Below are positions 1 through 8,265 of a stretch of 14,240 nt of DNA, piece by piece. Each line of letters begins with the position of its first letter. The first letter of the stretch is position 1. The notes under the pieces are model-generated. The model ran no database searches and had not been told where the DNA came from. It worked only from the letters and a program-made list of their open reading frames with translations. The position numbers were made by a program, and so were the translations under genes. The stretch comes from an uncultured Sphingomonadales bacterium (lineage in GTDB: Bacteria > Pseudomonadota > Alphaproteobacteria > Sphingomonadales > Sphingomonadaceae): positions 1 through 14,240 of the forward strand of contig CAIPWG010000626.1 of assembly GCA_903868655.1 (NCBI GenBank), written 5' to 3'.

Positions 1-40
1 CCGAACTGAGACGGCGCACCAGACAACAGGGATTGATACC

Positions 41-388
41 ATGACCATTACCCGTATCGATCAGGGTCCCCGCATGAGCCAGGCCGTGGTCCACGGCGGC
101 ATCGCTTATCTGGCCGGGCAAGTCGGCGCACCCGGGGCCAGTGTGACCGAACAGACCAAGTCCGTTCTGGCCTCCATCGACGCCCTGCTGGCCCGTACGG
201 GCAGCGACAAGGACCACCTGCTGACGGCCACGATCTGGCTGGCCGACATGGCGGATTTTGCCGAAATGAACGCAGTGTGGGACGCGTGGATTGCGGGTTC
301 GCCAGCACCGGCGCGCGCCACGTCGGAAGGCAAGCTGGCCACGCCTGACTACAAAGTGGAAATCATCATCGTTGCTGCGGTCGCCTGA
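41..388 (+). CDS. RidA/YjgF/UK114-family protein (enamine/imine deaminase-like)
   Basis: A 115-residue protein of the RidA (YjgF/YER057c/UK114) family, which is usually 110-130 residues long. Canonical members are trimeric cytosolic enzymes that hydrolyse reactive enamines/imines such as 2-aminoacrylate released by PLP enzymes. Visible signs are the N-terminal strand ending GIAYLAGQVG (20-29), the helix TKSVLASIDALLARTGSDKD, the strand HLLTATIWLADM, and the C-terminal segment PARATSEGKLATPDYKVEI. In that last segment Arg92 aligns with the substrate-carboxylate-binding arginine of active RidA proteins. The longer stretch between this Arg and the last strand resembles the YoaB-like subgroup, so the substrate may not be 2-aminoacrylate. 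The ATG at 41 is preceded by AGGGA at about 28-32, a good ribosome binding site. A hairpin follows the gene. Family assignment is firm; substrate is unknown. Confidence 0.9.
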   Translation: MTITRIDQGPRMSQAVVHGGIAYLAGQVGAPGASVTEQTKSVLASIDALLARTGSDKDHLLTATIWLADMADFAEMNAVWDAWIAGSPAPARATSEGKLATPDYKVEIIIVAAVA

Positions 389-396
389 ACCGGACC

Positions 397-428
397 TGCC
401 CTGCGCGGCACGCGTGTTGCGCAGGGCA
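397..428 (+). terminator. Perfect 10-bp hairpin after the RidA gene, possible terminator
   Basis: TGCCCTGCGC (397-406) and GCGCAGGGCA (419-428) are perfect inverted complements around a 12-base loop, starting 9 bases after the RidA stop. The stem is strong and GC-rich, but no run of T follows it, so termination may be weak, Rho-assisted, or replaced by an RNA-stabilising role. It sits in the 85-base gap between two same-strand genes and may separate their transcripts. Confidence 0.45.
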
Positions 429-473
429 AGTCCGGCATGATGGGGCGTTCACCAACCACAAGGCAACAGCACG

Positions 474-1568
474 ATGGCGCATGGTACAAACATCGATTGG
501 AACAGCTTGCCCCATGGCGGGGACCTGTATGGCGAAATCCATCTGGCCGAAACCACACGTCCGCCAGCTGACAAGCCAAAGGTACCCATGTTTCCCGGCC
601 TGGCCGCGTGCGGCGTTGCCTCGGCTGCGGCGGCATGGTTGTCCGACCATTATCATTTCCCCATCATCCTGTTGGGTCTTCTGGTCGGATTGTCGCTGAA
701 TTTCATTGCGCAGGACCCGCGCACCCATCGCGGGCTGGATTTTGCGGCGCGCACCTGTCTGCGGCTGGGCATTGTTGCGCTGGGCTTGCAGGTTACATTC
801 ACGCAAATCGGCGCGCTGGGCGCCGCGCCGTTTTTGGCGCTGCTCGCCGTCATGGTTTGTGCCTTTCTAGCCGCGCTGGCTGGCGGCCGGATTGCCGGAC
901 AATCGCGCTATGCCAACATTCTGGCCGGAGGCGCGACGGCGATCTGCGGCGCCAGCGCGGCACTTGCACTGTATGGCGTCATCGGCAAAGACCGCGTCAG
1001 CCAGGCGCAATTCGCGCTGACACTGGTGGGTATCTCGTTGGCCAGTGCCTTCGCAATGTCGGTATATCCCATGCTGGCGGCCGAATTGCACCTCAGCGAT
1101 CGTCAGGCAGGGTTTCTGATTGGCGCTTCGATCCATGACGTGGCGCAGGCGATTGGCGGTGGCTATGCCTTCTCGGATGCTGCCGGCAGCTATGCGACGA
1201 TCGTAAAGCTGGCGCGCGTTGCGCTGCTTGCCCCTGTCGTGGCGCTGGCCAGCCTGGCGCTCGGCAACGGCGATGCGGACAATGCCTCATCGCGTTCGTC
1301 GTTCTGGCGGCGGCTTGCCTTGCCCTGGTTCATCACGGCGTTCTTTGGAGTGCTCGCGCTCAACAGCCTGATCACCATTCCCGCAAGCCTGAGCCAATCG
1401 GCCCTGATCGGATCGAAAGCCCTCCTGTTGCTGGCTGTGACAGCGACCGCCATCCGTTCGCGTATGGATTTGCTGATGCAGATGGGCTGGCGCGCGACAG
1501 TGCCGGTGATTACCGCGACGTGCGCCAGTTTTGTCGCGGCGTTACTCTTCGCAGTGGTGATCCTTTGA
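474..1568 (+). CDS. yeiH: YeiH/UPF0324-family putative sulfate (anion) exporter, inner-membrane protein
   Basis: A 364-residue polytopic membrane protein of the UPF0324/YeiH family, annotated as putative sulfate exporters. About ten hydrophobic segments are visible, at roughly 41-57, 62-78, 95-112, 119-138, 152-171, 180-201, 243-263, 282-302, 313-328 and 341-364. The family signatures are present: AGGATAICGASAALAL (151-166), with its re-entrant-like small-residue run, and GASIHDVAQAIGGGYAFSDA (217-236) followed by a Lys/Arg helix IVKLARVALLAP. A hydrophilic N-terminal tail of about 38 residues precedes the first membrane segment, so a later start such as Met39 cannot be excluded. Length fits the family (330-360). 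The ribosome site is poor (AAGGCA about 7 bases upstream). The nearest gene, the RidA homologue, could be a partner in sulfur or amino-acid waste handling, but nothing in the sequence proves that. Transport substrate is inferred from family naming only. Confidence 0.9.
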   Translation: MAHGTNIDWNSLPHGGDLYGEIHLAETTRPPADKPKVPMFPGLAACGVASAAAAWLSDHYHFPIILLGLLVGLSLNFIAQDPRTHRGLDFAARTCLRLGIVALGLQVTFTQIGALGAAPFLALLAVMVCAFLAALAGGRIAGQSRYANILAGGATAICGASAALALYGVIGKDRVSQAQFALTLVGISLASAFAMSVYPMLAAELHLSDRQAGFLIGASIHDVAQAIGGGYAFSDAAGSYATIVKLARVALLAPVVALASLALGNGDADNASSRSSFWRRLALPWFITAFFGVLALNSLITIPASLSQSALIGSKALLLLAVTATAIRSRMDLLMQMGWRATVPVITATCASFVAALLFAVVIL

Positions 1569-1701
1569 GCGTGATGATCTGGGTAGTTCCCGACGCTGGC
1601 AAGGCCGCGCACCAAGCCTAAGCGTGTGATCCGGGCCGTTACCATGGCCCAGGATGATCCATGACGCAGTTTTCGACTTATGCATACCGAGGCCACGCCT
1701 G

Positions 1702-3021
1702 ATGGCAGGCGACCCGGCGGCATCGCCCGGGATCGCGATTGTTCATCTGCCGATCGTGTTGCGGTCAGACGCCACACGTGTCGTCTTGCGCCCTTTTACC
1801 CCTTCGGACGATCCGGCGCCCCCCGGACCGAGCCGCGCGCAAGGTCTTGCCAACCGCGTTCTGACGCTGCCCATGGCCGAGCTCGAAGCCGAATTGACGC
1901 GCGTTATTGCCAGCCTGACCGATCGCCACCGCGGGATCGAAGAGGTGCTGTTGCGGCGGTATCACGAAGTCAGCGGCGCGATGATTGCTGCGGAGCCGCT
2001 GAACCGGCCGCAGCAGTTGCTGATCGGCGCCTATTTCACCGAGGAATATTCGTTCGAAGCCGCAGCCCTGTTCAACCCCAGTATTGTGATCCATCCCGAC
2101 CAGCACGGGGTTGACCCCGGCGGGCTGCGGTTTGTGCTGTCCTTGCGCGGGGTGGGCGAAGGGCATGTGTCATCGATAACGTTTCGCACCGGGATCATCG
2201 GCGCAGACAATGGCATCACGCTTGATCCGGCCAGCGTGCAGGCGATTTCGCCGCGTATCGCTGCGTTGCCGGGTGGCAGCGAGAACGAGGCCGGCGTCGC
2301 GCTGTCGTGCGAACAAAGCCGTGACTTGTCCGAAATCGTGATCTTTCCGATTACCTTGCACCAGGCCCATGGCTTGGAAGATTTACGCCTTGTTCGGTTT
2401 GTCGAAGACGATGGCGCAATCAAATATCTGGGCACCTATACCGCGTTCGGTGGCAGTGCAGTGCGCGAGGAATTGTTGGAGACGGGGGACTTTTCAACGT
2501 TCCAATTGTGCCCCCTGCATGGCTCTGCCTCCAACGACAAAGGCATGGCGCTGTTTCCTCGCCGATTGGATGGGCGGTACGCGGCGCTCGCGCGGATCGA
2601 TCACGAAAACATCGCCTTGCTGAGGTCTGACAACCTGTATGACTGGGATGGCGGCACGCGGATTCTTGCTCCGAAGCAATTATGGGAATTCGTTCAACTG
2701 GGCAATTGCGGCTGCCCGATCGAACTCGACGAAGGTTGGTTGGTGCTGTTCCATGGCGTTGGGCCCGTGCGCAATTACTGCCTCGGCGCGTGCCTGCTCG
2801 ACACCGACGATCCGACCAAAGTGCTGCGGCGATTGGCCGAACCGCTGCTGCGCCCCAGTCTGCTCGAACGCGACGGCTATGTGCCCAATGTCGTCTACAG
2901 CTGCGGTGCGCTGGTCAATCACCGCACTCTGGTGCTGCCTTATTCGGTGGCAGACAGCTTCACAACTTTTGCCACTCTATCGGTCGATGACCTGCTCGCC
3001 GCCATGGAACATGTCTTATGA
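1702..3021 (+). CDS. GH130-family glycosidase / beta-mannoside phosphorylase-like protein
   Basis: A five-bladed beta-propeller protein of glycoside hydrolase family 130, whose members cleave beta-1,2- or beta-1,4-mannosides by inversion, either by phosphorolysis or hydrolysis. Family features are RVVLRPFTP near the N-terminus, EYSFEAAALFNPSIVIHPDQ in the first blades, DEGWLVLFHGVGPVRNYCLG at about residues 343-362, and ERDGYVPNVVYSCGALV at about 389-405. The frame is open from an ATG at 1654 (455 residues). I prefer the ATG at 1702 (439 residues) because GAGG at 1689-1692 lies 9 bases before it, the extra 16 residues do not look like the family, and the 1654 start has no usable ribosome site. 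A small hairpin (GGGCC 1633-1637 with GGCCC 1646-1650) would then be in the leader. The stop overlaps the next start (ATGA), which implies coupled translation. Substrate, and phosphorylase versus hydrolase, cannot be decided here. Confidence 0.85.
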   Translation: MAGDPAASPGIAIVHLPIVLRSDATRVVLRPFTPSDDPAPPGPSRAQGLANRVLTLPMAELEAELTRVIASLTDRHRGIEEVLLRRYHEVSGAMIAAEPLNRPQQLLIGAYFTEEYSFEAAALFNPSIVIHPDQHGVDPGGLRFVLSLRGVGEGHVSSITFRTGIIGADNGITLDPASVQAISPRIAALPGGSENEAGVALSCEQSRDLSEIVIFPITLHQAHGLEDLRLVRFVEDDGAIKYLGTYTAFGGSAVREELLETGDFSTFQLCPLHGSASNDKGMALFPRRLDGRYAALARIDHENIALLRSDNLYDWDGGTRILAPKQLWEFVQLGNCGCPIELDEGWLVLFHGVGPVRNYCLGACLLDTDDPTKVLRRLAEPLLRPSLLERDGYVPNVVYSCGALVNHRTLVLPYSVADSFTTFATLSVDDLLAAMEHVL

Positions 3022-3641
3022 ACAGCGAAGCCAAACCACACCATATCGTAATTCTATGCCATCCCGCACCCGACAGTTTCAATGCCGCGGTCGCCGCACA
3101 TTATTGCGCCGCGATTGCTGCTTGCGGACAGACCGCGGAATTGCGCGATCTCTATCGCATGCGGTTCGATCCCGTGCTGCGCGTTCAAGATACGCAAAAC
3201 AAAAACCAATCGGGTACGAGCCCAATCATTGCGCGCGAACGCGCGCTGATCGCGAAGGCCAAGGTGATCGTGCTGGTCTACCCGATCTGGCTCGGATCTG
3301 CCCCGGCGATGCTCAAGGGCTATATCGAACGCGTCTTCGGACCTGACTTTGCTTTGCGCGCTTGCGCTGGCCGGACGGGTGAGCAGGTGCTGGCGGGCAA
3401 ACATCTGCTCAGCTTCACCTCGTCGGGCAATTCGCGAAATTGGCTGGACGAGCAGGGTCAATGGGAATCGCTCATCCAGGTGTTTGATCGCTATCTGCAA
3501 TATGCCTTTGCCATGGCATCAACCGATCATGTCCACTTCTCGTCGGTCGTCGAGGGCTTGAGCGAACGGTTTTTTGCACAGAACATCGAAGATGTTCGCA
3601 CGGCCGCGCAACATGCGGCAACCGTGGCGTTGCACGCCTAG
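3018..3641 (+). CDS. Flavodoxin-fold NAD(P)H dehydrogenase (quinone) family protein
   Basis: A 207-residue protein of the Flavodoxin_2/NQO family (KefF, MdaB, human NQO1 relatives). These flavoproteins move two electrons from NAD(P)H to quinones or other acceptors. The first strand and flavin phosphate loop read HHIVILCHPAPDSFNAAVA (8-26). The central motif YPIWLGSAPAMLKGYIERVF (88-107) is the family's isoalloxazine-contacting segment, and a third flavin loop reads FTSSGNSRNW (133-142). Length matches the family. Its ATG overlaps the GH130 stop as ATGA, so the two proteins are probably made together. A 73-base gap separates it from the phosphoketolase gene on the same strand, so it may belong to the same transcript. 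The acceptor is unknown; a quinone reductase supporting redox balance is the usual assumption. Confidence 0.88.
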   Translation: MNSEAKPHHIVILCHPAPDSFNAAVAAHYCAAIAACGQTAELRDLYRMRFDPVLRVQDTQNKNQSGTSPIIARERALIAKAKVIVLVYPIWLGSAPAMLKGYIERVFGPDFALRACAGRTGEQVLAGKHLLSFTSSGNSRNWLDEQGQWESLIQVFDRYLQYAFAMASTDHVHFSSVVEGLSERFFAQNIEDVRTAAQHAATVALHA

Positions 3642-3714
3642 GTAAATTCCGAGCCTGACCACATCGCACGGCCGCCCGCTATCCCACGTCAAGTCTTTTT
3701 GCGGGAACTTTGCC

Positions 3715-6177
3715 ATGACCACCCAGACAATCACGCACGATCAAGCCCCATCGCACATGCTGGTGGTGCGCGATACCGCCCTGCCCACGCTCGATCCGGT
3801 AGAGGCGGGATTGATCGATGCGTGGTGGCGTGCCGCCAATTACCTTTCGGTCGGGCAGATCTACCTTTACGACAATGCGCTGCTGCACGAACCCTTGCGG
3901 CTTGAACATGTCAAGCCGCTGGTGGTTGGGCACTGGGGCACAACGCCGGGCCAGACATTTATCTATGCCCATTTGAACCGGGTGATCGTCGCACATGATC
4001 TGAACATGATCTATGTTGCCGGGCCGGGCCATGGCGGCCCGGCGATTGTCGGCAGCACTTATCTGGAAGGCAGCTATTCGGAGATCTATCCCGCTATCAG
4101 CCGCGACATGGCCGGTTTGAAAAAACTGTTTACCCAATTTTCGTTTCCCGGCGGCATTTCAAGCCATGTCGCGCCCACGACCCCGGGATCGATCCACGAA
4201 GGTGGCGAATTGGGCTATTCGCTGTCGCACGCATTTGGCGCGGTGTTCGACAATCCAGACCTGATCGCGGCCTGCGTAATCGGCGATGGCGAGGCCGAGA
4301 CCGGCCCCTTGGCAGCCGCCTGGCATGCCAACAAGATGTTAAGCGCGCAAACCGATGGTGCGGTTCTGCCAATCCTCCATCTCAACGGCTACAAGATCAG
4401 CAATCCCACGCTGCTGGCCCGGATCGACCCCGAAGATCTGGAAAATCTGTTGAACGGCTATGGCTGGGCACCGCTGTTCGTCGAGGGCGATGATCCCGCG
4501 ATCATGCACCAGCAGATGGCGCGCGCGATGGACAGTGCGATTTCTGCAATCGATCGCATCCAACGCGACGCCCGCAAAGACCCGTCCCGCTGGGACAATC
4601 CTGCGCCGCTGCCCCGCTGGCCGATGATCGTACTGCGATCGCCCAAAGGCTGGACAGGTCCAGAAACCGTCGATGGCATGGCTATCGAAGGCACTTTCCA
4701 TGCGCATCAGGTACCGCTGATTGTCGATGGCGATCATCCCGGCCACGTTGCCCTGCTCGAAGCATGGCTGCGCAGCTATCGCCCCGAAACGCTGTTCGAT
4801 GATCGCGGCACGCTGCTGCCCGAAATCGCCGCCCTGGCGCCGCGGGGCGACCGACGCATGGGGGCCAATCCTCATGCCAATGGTGGCCGCCTGTTGCGCG
4901 CGCTAAGCCTGCCCGATCTGCGCGAAAACGCCTGTCTGGTGCCGGCACCCGGTGCGATTACCGCGTCAGACATGGGGGTGCTGGGTGCGTTCTTGCGCGA
5001 TGTCATCGAGGCCAATCGTGATGCAAACAATTTCCGGCTGTTCGGTCCCGATGAAACGCTGTCAAACATGCTCGACGCAGTGTTCGCAGTCACCAACCGG
5101 CAATGGGAAGAAGCCGTGGTGCAGCACGACGAGTTTCTGGCGCCTACCGGGCGGGTGGTCGATTCCATGTTGTCCGAACACCAATGCGAAGGCTGGCTCG
5201 AAGGGTATCTGCTGACCGGCCGCCATGGAATTTTCGCCAGTTACGAAGCGTTTGTGCGGATTATCGATTCGATGGCCAGCCAGCACGCAAAATGGCTGAA
5301 AGTCACTGCGCAACTGCCGTGGCGTGTACCGATTGCCTCACTCAACTTGCTGTTGTCTTCGCATGTATGGCAACAGGATCACAACGGTTACACCCATCAG
5401 GACCCCGGCTTTCTCGATCATATCCTGACCAAAAAGCCCGAAATCGTGCGTAATTTCCTGCCACCCGATGCCAATTGCCTGCTCGCGGTGATGGACCATT
5501 GCCTGCGCAGCCGGCACAAGATCAACGTCGTAATCGCTAGCAAACACGCGATGCCGCAATGGCTTTCGATCGACGCCGCGATCGCCCATTGCGCTCAGGG
5601 CATCGGCATCTGGACATGGGCCAGCAGCGATTGCCGGGCCGAAGACGCCGCCGGAACCGAGCCCGATCTGGTGCTTGCCTGCTGCGGCGATACGCCCACG
5701 CTCGAAGTGCTGGCGGCAACGATGATCTTGCGCAGGCATCTGCCAGAGGTGCGGGTGCGCGTCATCAATGTGGTCGATCTGACCCGGCTCGCCTCGCCAG
5801 AGGACCACCCGCACGGCCTGGACGATGGCGCGTACGATCAGCTTTTTACGCGCGCGCAGCCGATCATCTTTGCGTTCCACGGCTATCCCGGCCTGGTTCA
5901 GCGGCTGACCCACAGGCGCACCAACCGCGCGCTGTCGGTCCACGGCTATGGCGAAGAAGGCACGATCACCACTCCGTTCGATATACGCGTGCAGAACGGA
6001 CTGGATCGGTTTCACCTCGTGCTCGATGCCTTGCGACATCTGCCCGCAACCGGCAGCCGTGGTGCTTGGCTGGCGCAGCACATGCACAACAGTCTGGCCG
6101 CGCACAGCCAATATATCACCCGGCATGGCAAGGACCTGCCCGAAATCCGCGACTGGGCGTGGATGGAGGCTGCATGA
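3715..6177 (+). CDS. xfp: Xylulose-5-phosphate/fructose-6-phosphate phosphoketolase
   Basis: An 820-residue ThDP-dependent phosphoketolase, full length for the family (about 790-830). It splits xylulose-5-P (and usually fructose-6-P) with phosphate into acetyl phosphate plus glyceraldehyde-3-P (or erythrose-4-P). The catalytic landmarks are all visible: [10 protein letters not shown] with His73, GPGHGGPA with His106, [20 protein letters not shown] with His151 and His161, and the ThDP/Mg motif [10 protein letters not shown] (190-199). Further on are [19 protein letters not shown], whose Glu488 matches the transketolase-type catalytic Glu, and [12 protein letters not shown] with Asn557 and His561. 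The C-terminus ends in the family-typical RDWAW. The ATG at 3715 follows GCGGGA by 8 bases. The stop shares its last A with the ATG of the next gene (histidine phosphatase), and acetate kinase follows, the classic partner that converts acetyl phosphate to acetate and ATP. Confidence 0.98.
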   Translation: MTTQTITHDQAPSHMLVVRDTALPTLDPVEAGLIDAWWRAANYLSVGQIYLYDNALLHEPLRLEHVKPLVVGHWGTTPGQTFIYAHLNRVIVAHDLNMIYVAGPGHGGPAIVGSTYLEGSYSEIYPAISRDMAGLKKLFTQFSFPGGISSHVAPTTPGSIHEGGELGYSLSHAFGAVFDNPDLIAACVIGDGEAETGPLAAAWHANKMLSAQTDGAVLPILHLNGYKISNPTLLARIDPEDLENLLNGYGWAPLFVEGDDPAIMHQQMARAMDSAISAIDRIQRDARKDPSRWDNPAPLPRWPMIVLRSPKGWTGPETVDGMAIEGTFHAHQVPLIVDGDHPGHVALLEAWLRSYRPETLFDDRGTLLPEIAALAPRGDRRMGANPHANGGRLLRALSLPDLRENACLVPAPGAITASDMGVLGAFLRDVIEANRDANNFRLFGPDETLSNMLDAVFAVTNRQWEEAVVQHDEFLAPTGRVVDSMLSEHQCEGWLEGYLLTGRHGIFASYEAFVRIIDSMASQHAKWLKVTAQLPWRVPIASLNLLLSSHVWQQDHNGYTHQDPGFLDHILTKKPEIVRNFLPPDANCLLAVMDHCLRSRHKINVVIASKHAMPQWLSIDAAIAHCAQGIGIWTWASSDCRAEDAAGTEPDLVLACCGDTPTLEVLAATMILRRHLPEVRVRVINVVDLTRLASPEDHPHGLDDGAYDQLFTRAQPIIFAFHGYPGLVQRLTHRRTNRALSVHGYGEEGTITTPFDIRVQNGLDRFHLVLDALRHLPATGSRGAWLAQHMHNSLAAHSQYITRHGKDLPEIRDWAWMEAA

Positions 6178-6800
6178 TGGCCACACCCCCGGCCCCTGCA
6201 TTGCCCACCGTCGTACTGATCCGCCATGGTGAAACGGCCTGGTCACTGTCGGGCCAGCATACCGGGCGAAGCGACATTCCCCTGACCCCTCACGGTGAAG
6301 ACATGGCCCGCAAGATGGCCGCGCTGTTACTGCCGTTCCGGTTTTCGCACGTGTTCACCAGCCCGCTTCAGCGCGCTCGGCGGACCTGTGTGCTGGCCGC
6401 CGAAGGGCGGTTGGCGGTCACCGATCCCGATTTGTGCGAATGGGATTATGGGCAATACGAAAGCCTGAACACCGCCCAGGTGCGGGCGCTCGATCCGCAA
6501 TGGAATGTGTTCCGCGATGGCAGCCCGGGTGGCGAAAGCGTAGCGCAAGTGGTTGCGCGCGCCGATCACGTAATCATGCAGTTGCGCGGCATGGCCGGGC
6601 CGATTGCCCTGTTCAGCCATGCCCAGTTCGGCTGTGTGCTTGCCGCGCGCTGGATCGGGCTGGCGGGTAGCCAGGGTGAACATCTATCGCTCGATCCGGC
6701 ATCGCTGAGCGTACTGGGGGCCCGGCCGGGGCACCCCCACATCCCGGCGATTGCGCGGTGGAACGTGGTGAACGCTGAACGCCTCACCCAAGGCCAGTGA
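6177..6800 (+). CDS. Histidine phosphatase / phosphoglycerate mutase-like protein
   Basis: A 207-residue member of the histidine phosphatase superfamily (branch 1: cofactor-dependent phosphoglycerate mutases, CobC, SixA and sugar phosphatases). The phosphohistidine motif LIRHGET (14-20) contains His17. Arg66 lies in SPLQRARRT, the acid Glu88 in LCEWDYGQYE, and the second catalytic His148 in FSHAQFG, so the full catalytic set is present. It is shorter than dPGM (about 230-250) and lacks an obvious dPGM insertion, so phosphatase activity on a small phosphorylated metabolite is more likely than mutase activity. GGAGG at 6165-6169 lies 7 bases before the ATG at 6177; an ATG at 6174 in the same frame would be only 4 bases away. 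Both overlap the xfp stop. The gene's own stop overlaps the GTG of acetate kinase. Tight packing between Xfp and AckA suggests a role in the same sugar-phosphate/acetyl-phosphate pathway; the substrate is unknown. Confidence 0.9.
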   Translation: MATPPAPALPTVVLIRHGETAWSLSGQHTGRSDIPLTPHGEDMARKMAALLLPFRFSHVFTSPLQRARRTCVLAAEGRLAVTDPDLCEWDYGQYESLNTAQVRALDPQWNVFRDGSPGGESVAQVVARADHVIMQLRGMAGPIALFSHAQFGCVLAARWIGLAGSQGEHLSLDPASLSVLGARPGHPHIPAIARWNVVNAERLTQGQ

Positions 6801-7970
6801 CACTCGGGGGATCAACCCTTGCGTTGAACGCCGGGTCGTCGAGCCTGAAATTCGCTCTTTTTGACATTGATTTTGCGCCTCTGTTGCGCGGTGAAATCGA
6901 AAATATCGATACCAAGCCCTGCTTGCGGGCGGTTAACGCGGCCGGCGCTGCGCTGCCCGATCAGCACTGGCCCAACGGTGCTGCCGACTTTGCCACGATA
7001 CTGCGCGACTTGCTTGCCTATCTCGATGTGCACGGCGGTGGGGATCGGATCGCATGCGCCGGGCACCGCATCGTTCATGGCGGCATGGACCATGTTGCGC
7101 CCACCCGGATCAACGGCGACCTGGTATCAGCGCTCGACGCACTCACACCGCTTGATCCGCTCCATATGCCACATTGTCTTGCACCGGTGCGCGCGCTGGC
7201 CCTTGCACGACCAAATCTGCCGCAAGTGGCATGTTTTGACACCGCGTTCCATCATGCGATGCCTGCGGTCGCCCAGACGGTGCCGGTGTCGCAAGCGATC
7301 CGCGACCTGGGGGTGCGCCGTTATGGGTTTCACGGGCTTTCCTATGAATTCATTGCCACGCGGCTGACGATCGAAGCGCCCGTGCTCGCGCGCGGCCGGG
7401 TGGTGATCGCACACCTTGGTGCAGGCGCCAGCCTTTGCGCCATGCGCGGCGGCACCAGCCAGGCGACCACCATGGGGTTCAGCACGCTCGACGGGCTCAT
7501 GATGGGCACCCGCTGCGGCAGCATCGACCCGGGCGTCATCCTGTTCCTGATGCGGCAAGGGCGCAGCATGGGCGAGATCGAAGACTTGCTCTACCATCAT
7601 TCAGGCCTGCTCGGCGTATCGGGGATCAGCGCCGATATGCGCGTGCTTCTCTCCAGCGACGATCCGCGCCGTTGCTGCGATCGACCAGTTTACGTATCGC
7701 ATCGCGGTCGAAGTGTCCGGTATGATCAGCGCGCTGGGCGGGATCGACGGCTTGGTATTTACGGCCGGTATTGGCGAACGCAGCGCAGTGATCCGCGCCA
7801 AAATATGCGCGCGGCTGCGCTGGCTCGGCTTGCGGATCGATGACAATGCCAATGTCGCAGGCGCATCGTGCATCGCCGCCTCGCGAAGCCGGATCGACGT
7901 GCGCGTGATTGCAACCGACGAAGAGGCGATGATTGCGCACCACACCCGCGCCGTGGTCGGCATGCATTGA
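6797..7970 (+). pseudogene. ackA: Acetate kinase, reading frame broken by a frameshift near 7667-7671
   Basis: Acetate kinase (acetyl phosphate + ADP to acetate + ATP, ASKHA fold), the expected partner of phosphoketolase. The GTG at 6797 overlaps the preceding stop as GTGA. Codons 1-291 carry the family motifs STLALNAGSSSLKF, GHRIVHGG, ACFDTAFHHAMP, RRYGFHGLSYEF, IAHLGAGASL, GFSTLDGLMMGTRCG and SGLLGVSGISADMR. After DDPR (ending 7669) the match jumps from the frame of 6797 to the frame of 7713. There AAIDQFTYRIAVEVSGMI, LVFTAGIGERSAVIRAK and IATDEEAMIAHH continue to the stop at 7968-7970. Restoring two bases (for example GC in the GCGCC run) gives one 391-residue protein, normal for AckA. Unrepaired, translation runs out of frame to 7843 (348 residues), losing the FTAGIGE motif and the conserved C-terminal Glu. 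It is either a fresh mutation, a sequencing error or, less likely, programmed frameshifting. Confidence 0.9.
7661..7676 (+). other. Frameshift site in acetate kinase
   Basis: The sequence GATCCGCGCCGTTGCT reads D-P-R in the first frame; the conserved V-A-A-I-D-Q-F continuation lies one base ahead. A net loss of two bases (or gain of one) explains it. A CGCGCGCC tract reduced to CGCGCC would give the expected DPRAVAAID. There is no A/T-rich slippery heptamer of the usual programmed-frameshift kind. Confidence 0.8.
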
Positions 7971-8004
7971 CCTGCCCGCTGCTTGACGGGATAGACTGGT
8001 CCGC

Positions 8005-8265
8005 ATGGATTTCAACGACCAGCTCCGCCGCTATTTCGGGACCGACGATCTCGATACCCTGACGCCTGCCGCACTCGCCGGGGGCATCGAGCATATGCAT
8101 GTCGAATTCGGGCTGGAAACCGACAAGCCACGCCGGTTCGCGATGTGGTCGATCCTCTATATGTTGGGCGCGGCGCCAGATCTGGACGTGGCGTTCAAGG
8201 ATGCCGCTGACCGCGACGCTGCGCGCAATTTCATGGACATGATCGACCGCGCTTCAGGTACTTAG
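8005..8265 (+). CDS. Small conserved-looking protein of unknown function at the end of the xfp-ackA cluster
   Basis: An 86-residue acidic, soluble-looking protein with no signal peptide or membrane segment and no family I can name. Its C-terminal two thirds look helical. Parts that look constrained are QLRRYFGTDDLDTLTPAAL at the N-terminus, FAMWSILYMLGAAPDLDVAF (about 45-64) and DRDAARNFMDMI near the C-terminus. Codon use matches the neighbouring genes, with G/C in most third positions, which supports a real gene. It starts 34 bases after the acetate kinase stop on the same strand, so it is probably the last gene of the phosphoketolase operon. The ribosome site is weak (GACGGGATAG about 13 bases upstream). 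The last 12 bases overlap the end of the convergent pnuT-like gene. Function not assigned. Confidence 0.7.
   Translation: MDFNDQLRRYFGTDDLDTLTPAALAGGIEHMHVEFGLETDKPRRFAMWSILYMLGAAPDLDVAFKDAADRDAARNFMDMIDRASGT

Noticed and set aside
3675..3705. CCCGC/GCGGG inverted repeat before xfp
   Set aside because: Only five base pairs with a 21-base loop; not distinguishable from chance in this GC-rich sequence.
5559..6173. Upstream extension of the histidine phosphatase frame inside xfp
   Set aside because: Arg-rich nonsense translation across conserved Xfp sequence; the ATG at 6177 has GGAGG at proper spacing and begins just before the RHGET motif.
5338..6246. Long minus-strand open frame (about 300 codons) opposite xfp and the phosphatase
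   Set aside because: It lies wholly antisense to two strongly conserved genes, its translation has no recognisable domain, and long antisense frames are common in GC-rich coding DNA.
7661..7676. Programmed ribosomal frameshift in ackA
   Set aside because: No slippery heptamer and no obvious stimulatory structure; frameshifting is not known as a feature of acetate kinase. A simple indel or base-calling error in a GC run is more likely.
7713..7970. Separate small gene starting at an internal ATG
   Set aside because: The sequence is the C-terminal part of acetate kinase (FTAGIGE motif and conserved C-terminal Glu), so it is the tail of the frameshifted gene.
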